Of a stretch of DNA of 46,785 nucleotides, positions 45,413 to 46,785 are shown piece by piece. The notes beneath the pieces were generated by a model. It did not search any database, was not told the DNA's origin, and saw nothing but the letters and a program-made list of their open reading frames with translations. The position numbers and the translations under genes are program-made. Source of the DNA: Actinomortierella ambigua (taxonomy: Eukaryota > Mortierellomycota > Mortierellomycetes > Mortierellales > Mortierellaceae); contig JAAAJB010000222.1 in NCBI GenBank assembly GCA_016098155.1, forward strand, positions 1 through 46,785. Reading direction: 5' to 3'. Positions within the stretch are counted from its first letter, which is position 1. Each line of letters starts with the position of its first letter.

Positions 45413-46625
45413 CTAGTCCTCGTTTGAGCCAATTATGATAGTTGGCATAGTGAACACTGAGATGCTATCGATAAGGTCATGTTTGCACAGTGGGCACAGT
45501 GTCGACTTGCGAGTCAGCCAAATGTCAATGCATTCTGCATGGTACTCGTGCCCGCAGGGGAGTAGTCTGAGATAGTCGTTCACCTCGTACTCGTCGAGGC
45601 AAATGGCACAGGACTCTTTCGACTCTTTCTCAGCGAGCCATTTTAAAGTTAGGAGGCTGGAGGCGGTCTCAGCTGTCCACGTGCTGTCTCCTGCTGGAGT
45701 CGAACGTGCATGGAGTGGCGCCTGGACTGGCAAAGACCGATCTGTCAGAGTATATGGCATTCGGGGAGCCCGAGTGATGTTGAGGTTGCACTCGTCATTA
45801 TATGAGCTACATCTGACAAGAGAGGCTAGTATAGGCGATCCTGTGCGTGAGCTTGGTAGGGAAGAGCTTAAAAGTTTACCCATGCGAGTGAATGCCATGT
45901 ACGATGAGGGCCCAGTCAGAGGTGGTGCTTGCTTCGCGATGTTGAGGCTCTTGCAGTGCTGATGCTCCTCCGAGCTGCAAAATACCTGTAGCTGCTCCTG
46001 TGAGAGTAGAGGCGTTGGCTGACAGCGCGAACAGAGCATGTGTGAGGGCAGCTCAGTCATAGTGATTCTATCGACATAGATTCGAATGGTCGAAGGCCAG
46101 ATACGAATAGGAAACATGCTGTCGATTACGGGCTGACCCAGGACTGGAGCCTTTTCCAACTCGAATGTATGTGGGTGCGATCGTTCCGTGAGTTGATATC
46201 GCAAGAGAATGGCTCCTAGGCAACCTAGAAATCGACAGTGACAATCAACGGGTAAGATGGCGTGAGAGAAGGAGGAGGGGGTGGGAGGTATGAACTGCGC
46301 GCCATGAGCAAAAAGCGAGAGTCATCAAGCGAGAGGCTTACAGAGGCTGATCATGAACACAGTTAGGCCGCAAATGGTCAAGACTTTCATCGAAATGAAT
46401 TCGGCGCTCTAGGTAAGGGGGTGCCGCAGGCACACGCATATTCATGAGCTGCACGGAAAGAATGGAGGAGGGAGAGCAAACAGGAGCACACAGATCGGTA
46501 GTACGTACCTGTGAGAATGGTGAGCCACCGGCGTTATTGGTGACAGCGGGACTGGATATGACATATGTGAAGGTAGCGACGGGCACCGACGCGAGATCGG
46601 TGGCATGCTGTAGCACGGATGCCAT
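45413..46625 (-). CDS. Single-pass membrane RING-H2 finger protein, probable E3 ubiquitin ligase
   Basis: Three exons (46625-46509, 46408-46342, 46224-45413) give 331 residues. The N-terminal 45 residues are followed by a hydrophobic helix (about 47-68, [20 protein letters not shown]), rebuilt across two introns. Then comes a long Ser/Thr-rich region and, near the C-terminus (about 265-310), a RING-H2 finger: [26 protein letters not shown], with the C3-H2-C3 ligands all present. Such proteins recruit E2 enzymes at endomembranes. The start at 46625 lacks an obvious signal peptide; the frame continues upstream without an ATG for at least 13 codons, so more sequence might exist beyond. The upstream exons were joined only by phase and the resulting membrane helix, so the N-terminus is less certain than the RING part. 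Confidence 0.85.
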
Positions 46626-46762
46626 TGCTGCTTCAGCCTGAACTGAGCCAGAGGGAGAAGACAAAGGGAAAAGCCAGAGCGATGTCGGGGGGGAAGAAGA
46701 GAAAGAAAGAAAGGGGATTAGTGCTGTGAGAAGAGGTGCTGTACAATTGCCTGAAACTGCGC

Positions 46763-46785
46763 TTTTTTTTTTTTTTTTTTTTTTT
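46763..46785. repeat. Poly(T) tract at the window end
   Basis: 23 consecutive T residues running to the last base; true length unknown. It lies upstream of the RING gene. Confidence 0.95.

Noticed and set aside
1..46785. CRISPR arrays, bacterial operons, tRNA or rRNA genes
   Set aside because: No spaced direct repeats of suitable length, no Shine-Dalgarno-driven gene chains and no cloverleaf-like sequence were seen; gene structure is eukaryotic throughout.

Overview
The window looks like nuclear DNA from an early-diverging (Mucoromycota/Mortierella-type) filamentous fungus. The supporting evidence is spliceosomal introns with GT-AG borders (mostly about 60-130 bp, some 350-610 bp), fungal-type families (a Mrp51-like mitochondrial ribosomal protein, an Ssd1-type RNase II relative), a queuine tRNA-ribosyltransferase and a dynactin Arp1. 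Splice joins were built by hand from reading frame, phase and family motifs. I saw no tRNA, rRNA, CRISPR array or intact transposon. The first 50 bases are (GA)25 and the last 23 are T, so both ends sit in simple sequence.

Layout. 0-6.1 kb: an extradiol (LigB/DODA-type) dioxygenase (+), convergent with a small membrane protein that joins a MerT-like three-helix segment to a heavy-metal (HMA) domain (-), then an AIFM2/FSP1-like FAD oxidoreductase (+). 6.1-10.0 kb: gene-poor, with one probable decayed coding region. 10.0-17.6 kb: one huge gene (-) for a predicted 2447-residue protein with a disordered N-terminus, an SR-repeat block, a proline-rich block and about 940 residues of coiled coil. 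17.6-20.0 kb: no gene seen. 20.0-27.3 kb: a five-exon Ssd1/Dis3L2-family gene (-), head to head with a CCCH-RWD-CHY zinc-finger gene (+, 27.7-30.7 kb). 31.4-38.1 kb: a + strand run of four genes: the Pol I/III subunit AC19, the splicing factor Clf1/Crooked-neck, a mitochondrial TFB/Mtf1-type factor and Mrp51. 38.4-46.6 kb: Arp1 (-), queuine tRNA-ribosyltransferase (-) divergent from the mitochondrial GTPase Era (+), an EEF1AKMT4-like methyltransferase (+) and a RING-H2 membrane protein (-).

Most genes are conserved housekeeping functions centred on RNA: transcription (AC19, mitochondrial TFB), splicing (Clf1), translation and tRNA/ribosome maturation (TGT, Era, Mrp51, an eEF1A-type methyltransferase) and mRNA control (Ssd1 family, CCCH/CHY protein). 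Three carry a mitochondrial role. The most interesting items are the Ssd1-family protein that keeps the full RNase II catalytic aspartate set as well as NDR/LATS-kinase (Cbk1) motifs, the eukaryotic MerT-HMA fusion, the giant SR/coiled-coil protein, and the CCCH-RWD-CHY architecture.
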